Positions 39,499-47,783 of a stretch of DNA of 64,000 nt are shown piece by piece (position 1 is the stretch's first letter; each line of letters opens with the position of its first letter). The translations under genes and the position numbers were made by a program. The notes under the pieces were generated by a model, which did no database searches, had not been told where the DNA came from, and saw only the letters and a list, made by a program, of their open reading frames with translations. This DNA comes from Pseudomonas serboccidentalis (GTDB taxonomy: Bacteria > Pseudomonadota > Gammaproteobacteria > Pseudomonadales > Pseudomonadaceae), in NCBI RefSeq assembly GCF_028830055.1, contig NZ_CP101655.1, positions 1,388,132 to 1,452,131 of the forward strand. The letters are read 5' to 3'.

Positions 39499-39906
39499 GT
39501 GGAAGAAATCATCGAACAACTGCGCGAAGCCAATGAACCCGTACCGGTTCCCCTGGAGTTGCCTGACGAAGATCTGCTGGTCGAAATCGAAGAACAACTG
39601 TTCATCGATATCCCGTTTGTCTTTAAAGAGTTTCTGCTGACCGTCAGCGATGTGGTTTATGGCAGCCTCGAACCGGTGACCGTTACCGATCCACAGTCCC
39701 ACACTTACTTGCCTGAAGTTGCCGCCAACGCCTGGGATGCAGGTGTGGATCGCAGCCTGATTCCGATCTGCCAGGACGGCGACGACTACTACTGCGTCGA
39801 AGAAGACGGCACAGTGGTGTTGTGGCAAGCCGAAGAAGAGCTGATTGCCGAAGAAACCTGGGAATCGGTCTGGCACTGGGCGCGGGACGTCTGGCTGGAA
39901 AGCTGA
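39499..39906 (+). CDS. SMI1/KNR4 (SUKH) family protein
   Basis: A 135-residue acidic protein of SUKH type. It begins EEIIEQLREANEPVPVPLEL and holds the family's IPFVFKEFLLTVSDVVYGSL and FVxxWxxW-like ending ESVWHWARDVW. SUKH proteins often act as immunity proteins against polymorphic toxins, but many single-copy members in pseudomonads are housekeeping proteins of unknown role. No toxin gene is adjacent. Translation starts with GTG at 39499, supported by AGAGGA 8 bp upstream. The intergenic gap to the convergent antiporter gene is 21 bp. Confidence 0.85.
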   Translation: MEEIIEQLREANEPVPVPLELPDEDLLVEIEEQLFIDIPFVFKEFLLTVSDVVYGSLEPVTVTDPQSHTYLPEVAANAWDAGVDRSLIPICQDGDDYYCVEEDGTVVLWQAEEELIAEETWESVWHWARDVWLES

Positions 39907-39927
39907 TACGCAAAACGCCCCCGGCGG

Positions 39928-41691
39928 TCAGTGCCCCGACGATTCCTTGTGGTTGTCGAGGGTTTCCAGCAGGGCCACCTGCATCCGCGTGTGTACGCGG
40001 ATGAACCAGCGCCAGAGCAGCGCCGCCACGGCGGCCGTGACCACGGCGATCAGCACCAGCAACTTGTTGGTCGGTAAAATACTGGCCGACAAGGCTGCCA
40101 ACAGCAGAAAGATCACCAGCAGCGAGAGGATCGGGATCACCTCGGAGATCACCCGTCGCACTCGCTGCGTGTGCCGCCCGGCCATCTCCGGCTTCACCCC
40201 CATCTCCGCCAGCAGCATCGACAGCGCCTTGAGCTTGCGATAGGCCGCGATCAGAAACGGCAACGACAGCAGCAGCGCCCCGCCCCAGATCAGTGCTTTC
40301 TGCCAGCTCGGATCACCGATCCAGTCCTGCATCCACGCCGACAGCCGTCCGGCAAAGAATGCACCACTGAAGAAAATCGCGATCACCAGCGCCAGGTTGA
40401 CCCCGACCTGCAACAGGATCCGCCGGATCATCGCCGCCAGCATCGCGCCCTCGCCTTGCGGCTGGATACTGCGCAGCCATTCGCCGTACATCCCCAGAAC
40501 ACGTCCCAGGCGCTTGGGCACGGCAGCGGACAACTTGATTGAAAGAGGATCGGCCGCGCGGATCAGGTACGGCGTCAGTAACGTGGTGATCACCGATACC
40601 GCCACTGCCACCGGATAAAGGAAGTTGCTGGTGACCTGCAGCGTCATCCCGAGCGCGGCGATGATGAAGGAAAATTCGCCAATCTGTGACAGCCCCATCC
40701 CAACGCGCAGTGAGGTGCGTCCGTCGTTACCGGCGATAAAGGCACCGAGGCCGCAGGACAACATCTTGCCGAGCACCACGGCTACGGTGATCACGGCAAT
40801 CGGCCACGCATATTGCAACAGGATCATCGGATCGAGCATCAGACCGATCGCCACAAAGAAGATCGCACTGAACAGGTCGCGAACCGGCTCGATCAAACGC
40901 TCTATTTTCAACAACTGCCGCGACTCGGCCATGATTGCGCCGATCAGGAAGGCGCCGAGCACCATGCTGTACTCGAGCTTGACCACCAGCAGACAGAAAC
41001 CGAAACACAGGCCCAGCACGGTGATCAGCAGCATCTCGTTGCTTTCGAATTTGGCGACATACGCCAGCAGACGCGGCACCAGCAGAATGCCGACCACCAG
41101 CGCGACGATCATGAACAGCGACAGCTTGCCGACCGTGGAAAACACCTCGCCCGAGCTGACCGTGCCGCTGACGGCGATGCTCGACAGCAAGGCGATGATA
41201 CCGATGCCGAGGATGTCCTCGACGATCAGTACGCCGAAGATCAACTGGGCGAAGCGCTCGTTCTTCATCTTCAGGTCGTTGAGCGCCTTGACGATGATGG
41301 TGGTCGAGGAGATTGCCAGGATCGCGCCGAGGAACAGCGAGTCCATGGTGTTCCAGTCGAACCAGCGGCCGATCTCGTAGCCGATCCAGATCATAAGTAC
41401 GATCTCGAGGAACGCCGCGATAAACGCCGTGGCACCGACCTTGAACAACTTGCGCAGGCTGAATTCGAGACCCAGACAGAACATCAGGAAGATCACCCCC
41501 AGCTCGGCGAGGGTCTTGATGGTTTCTTCGTCGTGGATCAGGCCGAACGGCGGGGTGTGCGGGCCGATGATGAAACCGGCAACGATGTAGCCGAGCACCA
41601 CCGGCTGCTTGAAGCGGTGAAACAGCACGGTGACCACACCTGCAACCAACATGATCACTGCCAGATCCTGAATAAAGCTGATGGCATGCAT
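39928..41691 (-). CDS. CPA2-family cation:proton antiporter (KefB/RosB/YbaL type)
   Basis: A 587-residue inner-membrane antiporter with about 12 hydrophobic segments in the first ~390 residues. Characteristic stretches are FKQPVVLGYIVAGFIIGPHT, ELGVIFLMFCLGLEFSLRKL, AISSTTIIVKALNDLKMKNE and VEDILGIGIIALLSSIAVSG. It lacks the RCK/TrkA-N nucleotide-binding domain of KefB/KefC. Instead, the C-terminal ~200 residues add further hydrophobic segments and basic linkers. K+/H+ or Na+/H+ exchange is likely. AAGGAG lies upstream of the ATG. The family call is firm; the ion is not determined. Confidence 0.9.
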   Translation of the reverse strand: MHAISFIQDLAVIMLVAGVVTVLFHRFKQPVVLGYIVAGFIIGPHTPPFGLIHDEETIKTLAELGVIFLMFCLGLEFSLRKLFKVGATAFIAAFLEIVLMIWIGYEIGRWFDWNTMDSLFLGAILAISSTTIIVKALNDLKMKNERFAQLIFGVLIVEDILGIGIIALLSSIAVSGTVSSGEVFSTVGKLSLFMIVALVVGILLVPRLLAYVAKFESNEMLLITVLGLCFGFCLLVVKLEYSMVLGAFLIGAIMAESRQLLKIERLIEPVRDLFSAIFFVAIGLMLDPMILLQYAWPIAVITVAVVLGKMLSCGLGAFIAGNDGRTSLRVGMGLSQIGEFSFIIAALGMTLQVTSNFLYPVAVAVSVITTLLTPYLIRAADPLSIKLSAAVPKRLGRVLGMYGEWLRSIQPQGEGAMLAAMIRRILLQVGVNLALVIAIFFSGAFFAGRLSAWMQDWIGDPSWQKALIWGGALLLSLPFLIAAYRKLKALSMLLAEMGVKPEMAGRHTQRVRRVISEVIPILSLLVIFLLLAALSASILPTNKLLVLIAVVTAAVAALLWRWFIRVHTRMQVALLETLDNHKESSGH

Positions 41692-41974
41692 GGTGTGGGC
41701 TCCTTGTATGACGTGACCCGCAGTCAGACATCAGAAAGGTCTGAGCGAGTTAGGTAAAAAATCCGCTTTTCGTGTGGGAATTGCCCTTGCGCAGGGCCTT
41801 TTGCAGGTTAACACCGCGACTTCCGGCTGGAAGGCGGTGCAATATAAGGAAACAGATCGATCCCGGCGTGACGGCAGCCCGTCGCCTGGCGTCCCGATAA
41901 CGGTGCTTTCGAAAAAGCGACCAGGCACCCGCAGAGGTGCTTCCAGCCACCCAGCCTTGATCCGTGAGAACGTT
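41692..41974. other. Intergenic region between divergent antiporter and thioesterase genes
   Basis: No gene was recognised in 283 bp. The thioesterase frame stays open upstream to 41774, but that extension has no family similarity and no ribosome-binding site. A short dyad (CAGACATC/GGTCTG at 41725-41743) is visible. Promoters of both flanking genes must lie here. Confidence 0.4.
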
Positions 41975-42457
41975 ATGGAACCCGGAAACGCCCAACTGTC
42001 GATGACGGTACTGATGACCCCCGACATGGCCAACTTCTCTGGCAATGTCCACGGCGGTACCCTGCTCAAATACCTCGACGAAGTGGCCTACGCCTGCGCG
42101 AGCCGTTATGCCGGCCGCTACGTGGTGACGCTGTCGGTGGATCAGGTGATTTTCCGCGAACCGATCCATGTCGGTGAACTGGTGACCTTCCTCGCGTCGG
42201 TCAACTACACCGGCAACACCTCGATGGAAGTCGGCATCAAAGTGGTGACCGAGAACATCCGCGAGCGCTCGGTGCGCCACACCAACAGCTGCTTCTTCAC
42301 CATGGTCGCAGTGGATGACCAGCGCAAACCGGCTGCGGTGCCGCCGCTGCAACCGCAGAACAGCGAAGACAAACGCCGCTACATGCAGGCCCAGCAGCGC
42401 CGGCAGATTCGCCAGGAGCTGGAGAAGCGTTATCAGGAGATCAAGGGCGACGCTTAA
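41975..42457 (+). CDS. Acyl-CoA thioesterase (hot-dog fold, YciA/BACH type)
   Basis: A 160-residue hot-dog-fold hydrolase that releases CoA from acyl-CoA. The conserved core reads MANFSGNVHGGTLLKYLDEV with the active-site region NVHGG...D, then YVVTLSVDQVIFREPIHVGE and NTSMEVGIKVVTEN. The C-terminal ~35 residues are a charged helix rich in Gln and Arg. The ATG at 41975 (MEPGNAQLSM) is chosen because it starts the conserved region and has GTGAGAA upstream. The acyl chain preference cannot be read from the sequence. The downstream REPIN separates it from pdxY. Confidence 0.92.
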   Translation: MEPGNAQLSMTVLMTPDMANFSGNVHGGTLLKYLDEVAYACASRYAGRYVVTLSVDQVIFREPIHVGELVTFLASVNYTGNTSMEVGIKVVTENIRERSVRHTNSCFFTMVAVDDQRKPAAVPPLQPQNSEDKRRYMQAQQRRQIRQELEKRYQEIKGDA

Positions 42458-42460
42458 AGC

Positions 42461-42537
42461 AAAAGATCGCAGCCTGCGGCAGCTCCTACAGGGTTTTGCA
42501 TTCCCATGCAGGAGCTGCCGCAGGCTGCGATCTTTTG
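42461..42537. repeat. REPIN ('GATCGCAGCCTGCGGCAG' family)
   Basis: AAAAGATCGCAGCCTGCGGC... (42461-42490) pairs with 42508-42537 (one mismatch, TGCAGG for TGTAGG). It lies between the convergent thioesterase and pdxY genes and ends in TTTT, so it may terminate both. Confidence 0.9.
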
Positions 42538-42550
42538 AACGATAACGCGA

Positions 42551-43423
42551 TTACAGACTGATCGCCGTCGCCTCGAATTTCACCCGCGGATGCGCGATCC
42601 GGTCCTGCGCCCGCACCAGTTGCAGCTCATAACTGGCACACGCCTGGGTCTCCAGCAGCACTTCATGCACCGCCGCGGCGGTAAATTCAAACGCCGCCAC
42701 CAGACTGTCGCCCAGCAGCACCCGCGCCAGGAACAGCCCGGACGTCAGATCACCCACGCCCACCGGCTGACGCGGAAACGCCAGCAGCGGGCGGCGCAGG
42801 TGCCAGCTTTCTTCAGCGGTCACCAACAACATCTCGAAACCATCCTCCGGCTTGCCCGGATAATCCAGATGCTTGACCAGCACCGCTTTCGGCCCGCGCG
42901 CCAGCAACGCCCGGGCCATCGCCAGACAGTCGAACAGCGACTGCGGTTTGCGCCCGGAAAAGCTGTCCAGCTCAAGTTGGTTCGGGCACATGATGTCCGC
43001 CACCGCCGCTGCTTCCTCCAGCAGGAAGTCGCTGACTTCGGCCGGCACACTGCAGCCTTTCTGCGGATGACCCATCACCGGGTCGCACAGGTACAACGCC
43101 TTCGGATTGACCGACTTGATGCGCTCGACGCCACTGAGAATCGCCCGGCCCTGCGCCGCGCTGCCCAGATAGCCGGAGAGCACCGCATCGCAGTTGCCCA
43201 ACTCGCCGATAGCGTCGATGCCTTCGACCAGTTCGGGAATCTGGTGCGGCGCCAGCACTTCACCGGCCCATTGGCCGTACTGGGTGTGGTTGGAAAACTG
43301 CACGGTGTTGAGCGGCCAGACATTCACCCCGACCCGCTGCATCGGAAAAACCGCAGCGCTGTTGCCGGCGTGGCCGAAGACCACATGGGACTGGATGGCG
43401 AGCAGATGAGGCGTACGTTTCAT
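42551..43423 (-). CDS. pdxY: Pyridoxal kinase
   Basis: Phosphorylates pyridoxal to PLP in the vitamin B6 salvage pathway. The 290-residue product has the ribokinase-like PdxY features: N-terminal [52 protein letters not shown] and the C-terminal phosphate/anion loop [15 protein letters not shown] with the catalytic aspartate. The reading frame stays open upstream to 44008, but the ATG at 43423 ([13 protein letters not shown]) is the family start and has GGA upstream. Confidence 0.95.
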   Translation of the reverse strand: MKRTPHLLAIQSHVVFGHAGNSAAVFPMQRVGVNVWPLNTVQFSNHTQYGQWAGEVLAPHQIPELVEGIDAIGELGNCDAVLSGYLGSAAQGRAILSGVERIKSVNPKALYLCDPVMGHPQKGCSVPAEVSDFLLEEAAAVADIMCPNQLELDSFSGRKPQSLFDCLAMARALLARGPKAVLVKHLDYPGKPEDGFEMLLVTAEESWHLRRPLLAFPRQPVGVGDLTSGLFLARVLLGDSLVAAFEFTAAAVHEVLLETQACASYELQLVRAQDRIAHPRVKFEATAISL

Positions 43424-43540
43424 TCGGGTTATTCCGTAAAACGATTGAAATTCAAGCCGCGCAGTATGCGACGAAACACAGCCTGTACGACAGACCGGCG
43501 ACGCAGTTAAGCTGGGCTTATCTTTTGGAGTTTCCTGTTG

Positions 43541-43954
43541 ATGCTGACCCTTGAAAACATCTTCGTGCTGATGCTGTTCGCCGCTGCTGGCGCATGGCTG
43601 TGGCACAACCACGGCTTGCGCGAGCGGGCGCTGGCGCGGGTCAAGCAGCACTGCATCAACGTCGGCGTCGAGCTGCTGGACGGTAACGTCGCGTTGAAGA
43701 AAATCGGTTTGATCAAGGATGCCAGCGGTCGGCGGCGCCTGGCCCGAATCTACACCTTCGAGTTCACCGTGACCGGCGAAACCCGCCACAACGGCACCAT
43801 CACCCAGTTTGGCGCGCACAGTGCACAGATCGAACTGGCGCCCTACCCGGTACCGTTCGACGACACGCCACCGGTGGTCGAAGTCACCCGCCCACGGGCC
43901 GAAGTGATCGAACTGAGCCAGTGGCGCCAGGAACACAACAAGTGGAAGCCGTAA
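43541..43954 (+). CDS. DUF3301 family protein, single-pass membrane anchored
   Basis: A 137-residue protein: one N-terminal hydrophobic segment ([20 protein letters not shown]) followed by a soluble domain with [20 protein letters not shown] and [20 protein letters not shown]. This matches the DUF3301 family, which has no known function. GGAG lies 10 bp before the ATG at 43541; a TTG three bases earlier is less likely. It is divergent from pdxY and convergent with the CobW-like gene, with only 1 bp between stop codons. Confidence 0.85.
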   Translation: MLTLENIFVLMLFAAAGAWLWHNHGLRERALARVKQHCINVGVELLDGNVALKKIGLIKDASGRRRLARIYTFEFTVTGETRHNGTITQFGAHSAQIELAPYPVPFDDTPPVVEVTRPRAEVIELSQWRQEHNKWKP

Positions 43955-43955
43955 G

Positions 43956-44927
43956 CTAATCCGCCTGAGCCCGGCATTGCGCCAGGCCTGCCTGCAAAGC
44001 ATCGACATCCTGCGGATCGGCGAAAATCAGCTCGATACGTGAATCCCGTCGCCATTCGCTGAGCTGCCAATTGAGCTCAGCGTTATCCAGGGCATTGGCC
44101 GAGACCCAGCCCCCAGCGCTGTGGATAACCAGCTTGGCCCGCCGCCAATTCAGGGCCTTCAGCCAATCGCTCAGGCGTTGCGTATCGAACGTCTGCCCCG
44201 GGTGCCAACGCCAGCCGATGCTCCAACCGCCCTCCTGCGCCTGACTCAGGCAAATCGGCACTGCCGGGTCGCTCCAGAGCACCGGAATCATCCCCAATCC
44301 CTCGGGCACAGCGAGGTTATCCACACCCACGACTGCTTGCGCAGTCCCACCCGGCAACTCGTGCAAAGGCAGTTGCGCCTGTTGCGTCCAGATCAGCCTG
44401 ACCGGTGGCAGGCGCTCGGCGATTGCCTGCCGTACTGCCTCATCCAGACTCTCGGCCTTGTTCAGCAACAGCAGACCGGCGCTGGCCAGTGCCTCTTGCT
44501 GAGCGGTCGGCAAGGCTTTCCCGGCGGCAAGCGCCTGTGCGTCCAGCACCAACACACAGGGCTGTACCGCCAGTACACCCAGCCACGGCGCCTCGCTCAA
44601 CTGCTTGAGCAATTGCGCCGGATGGCCCAATCCGGAGGGCTCGATGAACAGCCGGTCCGGCCTCGCCTTGCGCAGTAAACGGCCGAGGCCGACTTGAAAC
44701 GGCGCGCCATTGACGCAACACAAACAGCCTCCGGCGACCTCACCCAGTGCGATACCATCGCCGTCGCGGGTCAGCAGCGCGGCGTCGAGACCGATCTGGC
44801 CGAACTCGTTGATCAATACCGCCCAGCGCTCGCCTTCCGGGCGTTGCGCCATGAGTTGGCGAATCAGGCTGGTCTTGCCTGCACCCAAAGGGCCGGCGAT
44901 GACATGAGTGGGAATGTTCTGCAACAT
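43956..44927 (-). CDS. G3E-family (CobW/YjiA-like) GTPase, metallochaperone candidate 1
   Basis: A 323-residue COG0523 GTPase. Walker A is GPLGAGKTS (residues 12-20), with the metal-binding GGCLCC motif at 67-71 (CxCC), the switch region [12 protein letters not shown], and base recognition LLNKAE in place of NKxD. The C-terminal CobW domain is short and lacks a His-rich stretch. COG0523 proteins deliver zinc or another metal to client enzymes using GTP. It is separate in sequence from the ZigA-like member 1 kb away. A small secreted-protein gene is divergent with a 28-bp gap; no Zur box was seen there. Confidence 0.88.
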   Translation of the reverse strand: MLQNIPTHVIAGPLGAGKTSLIRQLMAQRPEGERWAVLINEFGQIGLDAALLTRDGDGIALGEVAGGCLCCVNGAPFQVGLGRLLRKARPDRLFIEPSGLGHPAQLLKQLSEAPWLGVLAVQPCVLVLDAQALAAGKALPTAQQEALASAGLLLLNKAESLDEAVRQAIAERLPPVRLIWTQQAQLPLHELPGGTAQAVVGVDNLAVPEGLGMIPVLWSDPAVPICLSQAQEGGWSIGWRWHPGQTFDTQRLSDWLKALNWRRAKLVIHSAGGWVSANALDNAELNWQLSEWRRDSRIELIFADPQDVDALQAGLAQCRAQAD

Positions 44928-44955
44928 GGCGGGGAGTTTTCTGAGGGGATTGGAT

Positions 44956-45312
44956 ATGCGTTGGATGGGATGGTCGTTGCTGTTGATGCTGGTGTCGAGC
45001 GAAGCCTTGGCTCAAGCCTGCGTGGTACACAGCCAGGGCGAACGGCTCGACGTCAAGGTCTGCCAGCAGAACCGCAATATTCCCGAAAAACTATTTAGCG
45101 ATGGTTTCTGCCAACCGACTCTGGCCGGGCAGAAAGTCGACGTGCAGTACGTCGATCAATGCCCGAGCGGCGCATTCGGCGTATGCAGCAACGCGCAAGT
45201 CGCCAATATGCCTTATCGCCAGGATATCCACTATTACGGTGTCGCCTCCGACGCGGCGTATTTGCAGCCATACTGCGAAGACCAGAGCCAGGGTAAATGG
45301 CTCAAGCCTTGA
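44956..45312 (+). CDS. Small periplasmic Cys-rich protein of unknown function
   Basis: A 118-residue protein with signal peptide MRWMGWSLLLMLVSSEALAQ followed by ACVVHSQGERLDVKVCQQNR. Six cysteines in the mature part suggest disulfides (SDGFCQ, YVDQCPSG, FGVCSNAQ, LQPYCEDQ and two near the N-terminus). The family is not recognised with confidence. It lies in the zinc island, between the first G3E GTPase (divergent) and the DUF1826 gene (convergent, 4 bp between stops). GAGGGG lies upstream of the ATG at 44956. A role in periplasmic metal or redox homeostasis is possible but unsupported. Confidence 0.75.
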   Translation: MRWMGWSLLLMLVSSEALAQACVVHSQGERLDVKVCQQNRNIPEKLFSDGFCQPTLAGQKVDVQYVDQCPSGAFGVCSNAQVANMPYRQDIHYYGVASDAAYLQPYCEDQSQGKWLKP

Positions 45313-45316
45313 GTTG

Positions 45317-45967
45317 TCAGCCGAGCCAGTCGAGGGTCAGCAGCAGCCTTCGTTCGCCCGCTGCCGGTTGTGGGGAACGATGAATCAGGCCGAAGCCTTC
45401 GTTGCCGTGCCATTTCTCGCCTTTCAATAGCGCCACGTCACCGCTCTGCAGTTGCTGGATGTTCGCCATGTCCTCTGGCTCGGCGTTCGCCTGGCCCAAC
45501 TGCTCGCGGTCCATTGCTCCTTCCTTGAGCCACTGACTGCCGATACCGCCATATGTGCTGATCAAGCGCACCGGTACATGATCGACATGGAATCGCGGGC
45601 ACATGGCCTTGTCCAGCACCCGCAAGCGCAGGCCGACACGACGCGCGCCCAGCAGGCAAGCGAAGGCACTGACCAGCCATTTCAGGTCGGCGATAACCCC
45701 CTCATAACCCTCCAGATCACGAAACCCGGCAGCCAGTCCGCTGAGATCGGGGTCGGCGTCTTCGTCCGGTAATTCCAGGCAGAGCGACTCCGCCAAGGGC
45801 TCGTTGAGCGACAGCAGCAACGCTGCGAAATCGGCGATGTGCAGTGGCAGTTGGCGCTGCCACACCGCGAGATTGACGTCGTCTTCGAGGATGCGTGTCA
45901 GCGTTTTCGGTGTCGCACCCTGATGCTGGTAGCGCGCTCGATTCTGTTGCAGTTTAAACGCAAGCAT
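45317..45967 (-). CDS. DUF1826 protein, coupled to the ZigA-like GTPase
   Basis: A 216-residue protein matching DUF1826 and the P. aeruginosa PA5534 position. The distinctive core is CPRFHVDHVPVRLISTYGGI, with more conserved residues in LQSGDVALLKGEKWHGNEGF and a final RRLLLTLDWLG. The HVDH...H arrangement looks like a metal site of a cupin or Fe(II)-dioxygenase-like fold (inference). The start codon overlaps the stop of the upstream GTPase gene by one base, so translation is coupled. Upregulation with zinc limitation is expected from the shared transcript. Confidence 0.82.
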   Translation of the reverse strand: MLAFKLQQNRARYQHQGATPKTLTRILEDDVNLAVWQRQLPLHIADFAALLLSLNEPLAESLCLELPDEDADPDLSGLAAGFRDLEGYEGVIADLKWLVSAFACLLGARRVGLRLRVLDKAMCPRFHVDHVPVRLISTYGGIGSQWLKEGAMDREQLGQANAEPEDMANIQQLQSGDVALLKGEKWHGNEGFGLIHRSPQPAAGERRLLLTLDWLG

Positions 45968-47172
45968 CAGGCGACCTCATCGTGCCAGGGGCCGAACGGA
46001 TCCGGCAGCATGCGCCAGCCTTCGACGCCAGCGGCCATTTCCGCATCCGTCAGCAAGCAGGCGTCGAGCTCGGCAGTGAGCTGCAGGAAATCGATGTTCT
46101 GCCCAATGAATACCAGCTCCTGACGGCAATCTCCAACGCTCGGTATCCAGTTTTTCATGATTGCCGCAGTACTTTCCTGATCCTGCGGCCATTGGTTTTT
46201 CGGTACGAAACGCCACCAGCGCCCAGCAAAACCGTGGCGCATCAAGCCGCCAGCCTGCGACCAGCTGCCCGCGTCGTTGGCCTTGCTGGCGAGCCAGAAG
46301 AAGCCTTTGGAGCGTAGCAATTTGCCGTTAGTCCACGGACGGTCGATGAAGTTGTAGAAGCGCTGCGGATGGAACGGGCGGCGTGCGCGGTAAGCCGTGG
46401 AAGCAATGCCGTATTCCGCGGTTTCCGGCACATGCTCGCCGCGCAACTCCTGCAACCAGCCAGGGGCCTGGGCGGCTTTATCGAAATCGAAACGGCCCGT
46501 GTTGAGGATCTTCTCCAGCGGCACTTCGCCCATCACCATCGGGATGATTTCTGCCTGGGCGTTGAGGCGTTTGAGGATGGCTGTCAGCTCGTCACGCTCC
46601 TGGCGGCTGATGAGGTCGATTTTGCTGATAAGCAGGACGTCGGCGAACTCGATTTGCTCGATCAACAGGTCGGTGATCGAGCGTTCGTCTTCCTCCCCCA
46701 ATGTTTCGCCACGGGAAGCGAGGCTCTCGGCGGCCTGGTAATCGAGAAGAAAGTTCATGCCGTCGACTACTGTCACCATGGTGTCGAGTCGCGCAACGTC
46801 GGCAAGGCTCTGGCCCTGCTCATCACGGAAGGTAAACGTTTCGGCGACCGGCAGCGGTTCGGAAATTCCGGTGGATTCGATGAGCAGATAATCGAAACGC
46901 CCCTCGCGGGCGAGCTTGCTGACTTCTTCAAGCAGGTCCTCGCGTAACGTACAGCAGATACAACCATTGCTCATCTCCACCAGTTTTTCTTCGGCACGGT
47001 TCAGGCTGACATCGCGCTGAACTTCGCTGCCATCAATATTGATCTCGCTCATATCGTTAACGATGACAGCAACGCGCAAACCTTCTCTATTACGTAGTAC
47101 GTAATTCAAAAGTGTACTTTTTCCGGCGCCGAGAAAGCCCGAAAGGACGGTCACGGGAAGTAGCGATGACAT
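45967..47172 (-). CDS. zigA: ZigA-like zinc-chaperone GTPase (COG0523/G3E)
   Basis: A 401-residue GTPase of the CobW/ZigA type, predicted to move zinc to essential enzymes during scarcity. Walker A is [11 protein letters not shown] (residues 11-21), the metal motif GCICC at 70-74, and Walker B region [15 protein letters not shown]. The guanine-specificity stretch is LLISKIDLI. The CobW C-terminal domain runs from about residue 250 ([12 protein letters not shown]). GAGGA lies upstream of the ATG. It matches PA5535, part of the Zur regulon. The nearest Zur-type palindrome is 143 bp upstream, between this gene and a divergent small secreted-protein gene. Confidence 0.92.
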   Translation of the reverse strand: MSSLLPVTVLSGFLGAGKSTLLNYVLRNREGLRVAVIVNDMSEINIDGSEVQRDVSLNRAEEKLVEMSNGCICCTLREDLLEEVSKLAREGRFDYLLIESTGISEPLPVAETFTFRDEQGQSLADVARLDTMVTVVDGMNFLLDYQAAESLASRGETLGEEDERSITDLLIEQIEFADVLLISKIDLISRQERDELTAILKRLNAQAEIIPMVMGEVPLEKILNTGRFDFDKAAQAPGWLQELRGEHVPETAEYGIASTAYRARRPFHPQRFYNFIDRPWTNGKLLRSKGFFWLASKANDAGSWSQAGGLMRHGFAGRWWRFVPKNQWPQDQESTAAIMKNWIPSVGDCRQELVFIGQNIDFLQLTAELDACLLTDAEMAAGVEGWRMLPDPFGPWHDEVA

Positions 47173-47314
47173 TGGATAATCCTCATCAGATGGTGGCCGA
47201 TGGGCGTTTAAGCCGGGTATTGGCGTAACGCAGCGCGTTCTCAGGCTTCAAAACAGCGTTGTGGCAGAAGCAGACGCTTTAAATCGGCGAGCTCAGGCTC
47301 AATTCAAAATTGAT

Positions 47315-47327
47315 GTTATAGTATAAC
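47315..47327. promoter_or_regulatory. Zur box 1
   Basis: GTTATAGTATAAC is a perfect palindrome around a central G (extended TGTTATAGTATAACA, 47314-47328), matching the Pseudomonas Zur operator style with GTTATA half-sites. It lies between zigA (143 bp) and the small secreted-protein gene (82 bp to the ATG at 47409) and may repress both. Confidence 0.88.
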
Positions 47328-47408
47328 AATATGAATAAGCCAGCCTTGCCCTTGCCCAAACCGATAAAGAGCAGGAAGCTGCATGCCATCTGCGCATCGG
47401 AAACCATG

Positions 47409-47783
47409 ATGAAAAATGCCCTGAAATGCTCGCTGTTGAGCCTTGCGTTGCTGTCGGGTGCCAACGCCTGGGGACAGCCAGCACTCGCCAACTGCACACG
47501 CAGCGCCAACCTGCTGGCCTGCATCGATGCACAAGGCAATGCTTACAGCGTGAACACGGTGGGCAGCACGATTTACCTGCGAGGCTTTGAAAAGGACGGC
47601 AACCGCTACTGGGCTCAGACCAATAGCCGTTTCGGCCAACTGACGTTTTTCACTGGTATCGCCTCTGACGGGGAAGCCTGGGTTGGCTACACCCGTCGAG
47701 TCGGCTGGACGACGATCAATCGCTTTTCCAGCTCGGGAGGCAGCAGTGCGAAATTCACCTGCAGCCGGATCACCGGCTGCTAA
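47409..47783 (+). CDS. Small secreted Cys-containing protein, probable Zur-regulon member
   Basis: A 124-residue protein with a signal peptide (MKNALKCSLLSLALLSGANA, cleavage near WGQPALA) and a mature part containing CTRSANLLACID, then WAQTNSRFGQLTFFTG and GWTTINRFSSSGGSS, ending in CSRITGC. Four mature cysteines sit as two pairs. No family is recognised. The upstream ATG at 47331 begins 4 bp after the Zur box and has no room for a ribosome-binding site, so the start at 47409 (GGA 7 bp upstream; 47406 is equally close) is preferred. The Zur box 82 bp upstream makes zinc repression likely. It converges on the amidase gene with a 4-bp overlap of stops. Confidence 0.75.
   Translation: MKNALKCSLLSLALLSGANAWGQPALANCTRSANLLACIDAQGNAYSVNTVGSTIYLRGFEKDGNRYWAQTNSRFGQLTFFTGIASDGEAWVGYTRRVGWTTINRFSSSGGSSAKFTCSRITGC

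Noticed and set aside
39499..39906. SUKH protein as immunity protein for the giant toxin-like proteins
   Set aside because: It lies more than 20 kb away on a separate transcript beside housekeeping genes. The family link alone is not enough.
41774..41974. N-terminal extension of the thioesterase frame
   Set aside because: The extension does not fit the hot-dog family and has no Shine-Dalgarno sequence. The conserved protein begins at 41975.
44120..44325. Two perfect TTATCCACA boxes (44120-44128 and 44317-44325) in the first G3E GTPase gene
   Set aside because: They lie 190 bp apart in opposite orientation with no further boxes between, so they do not form an array. They show that single boxes occur by chance in this sequence.
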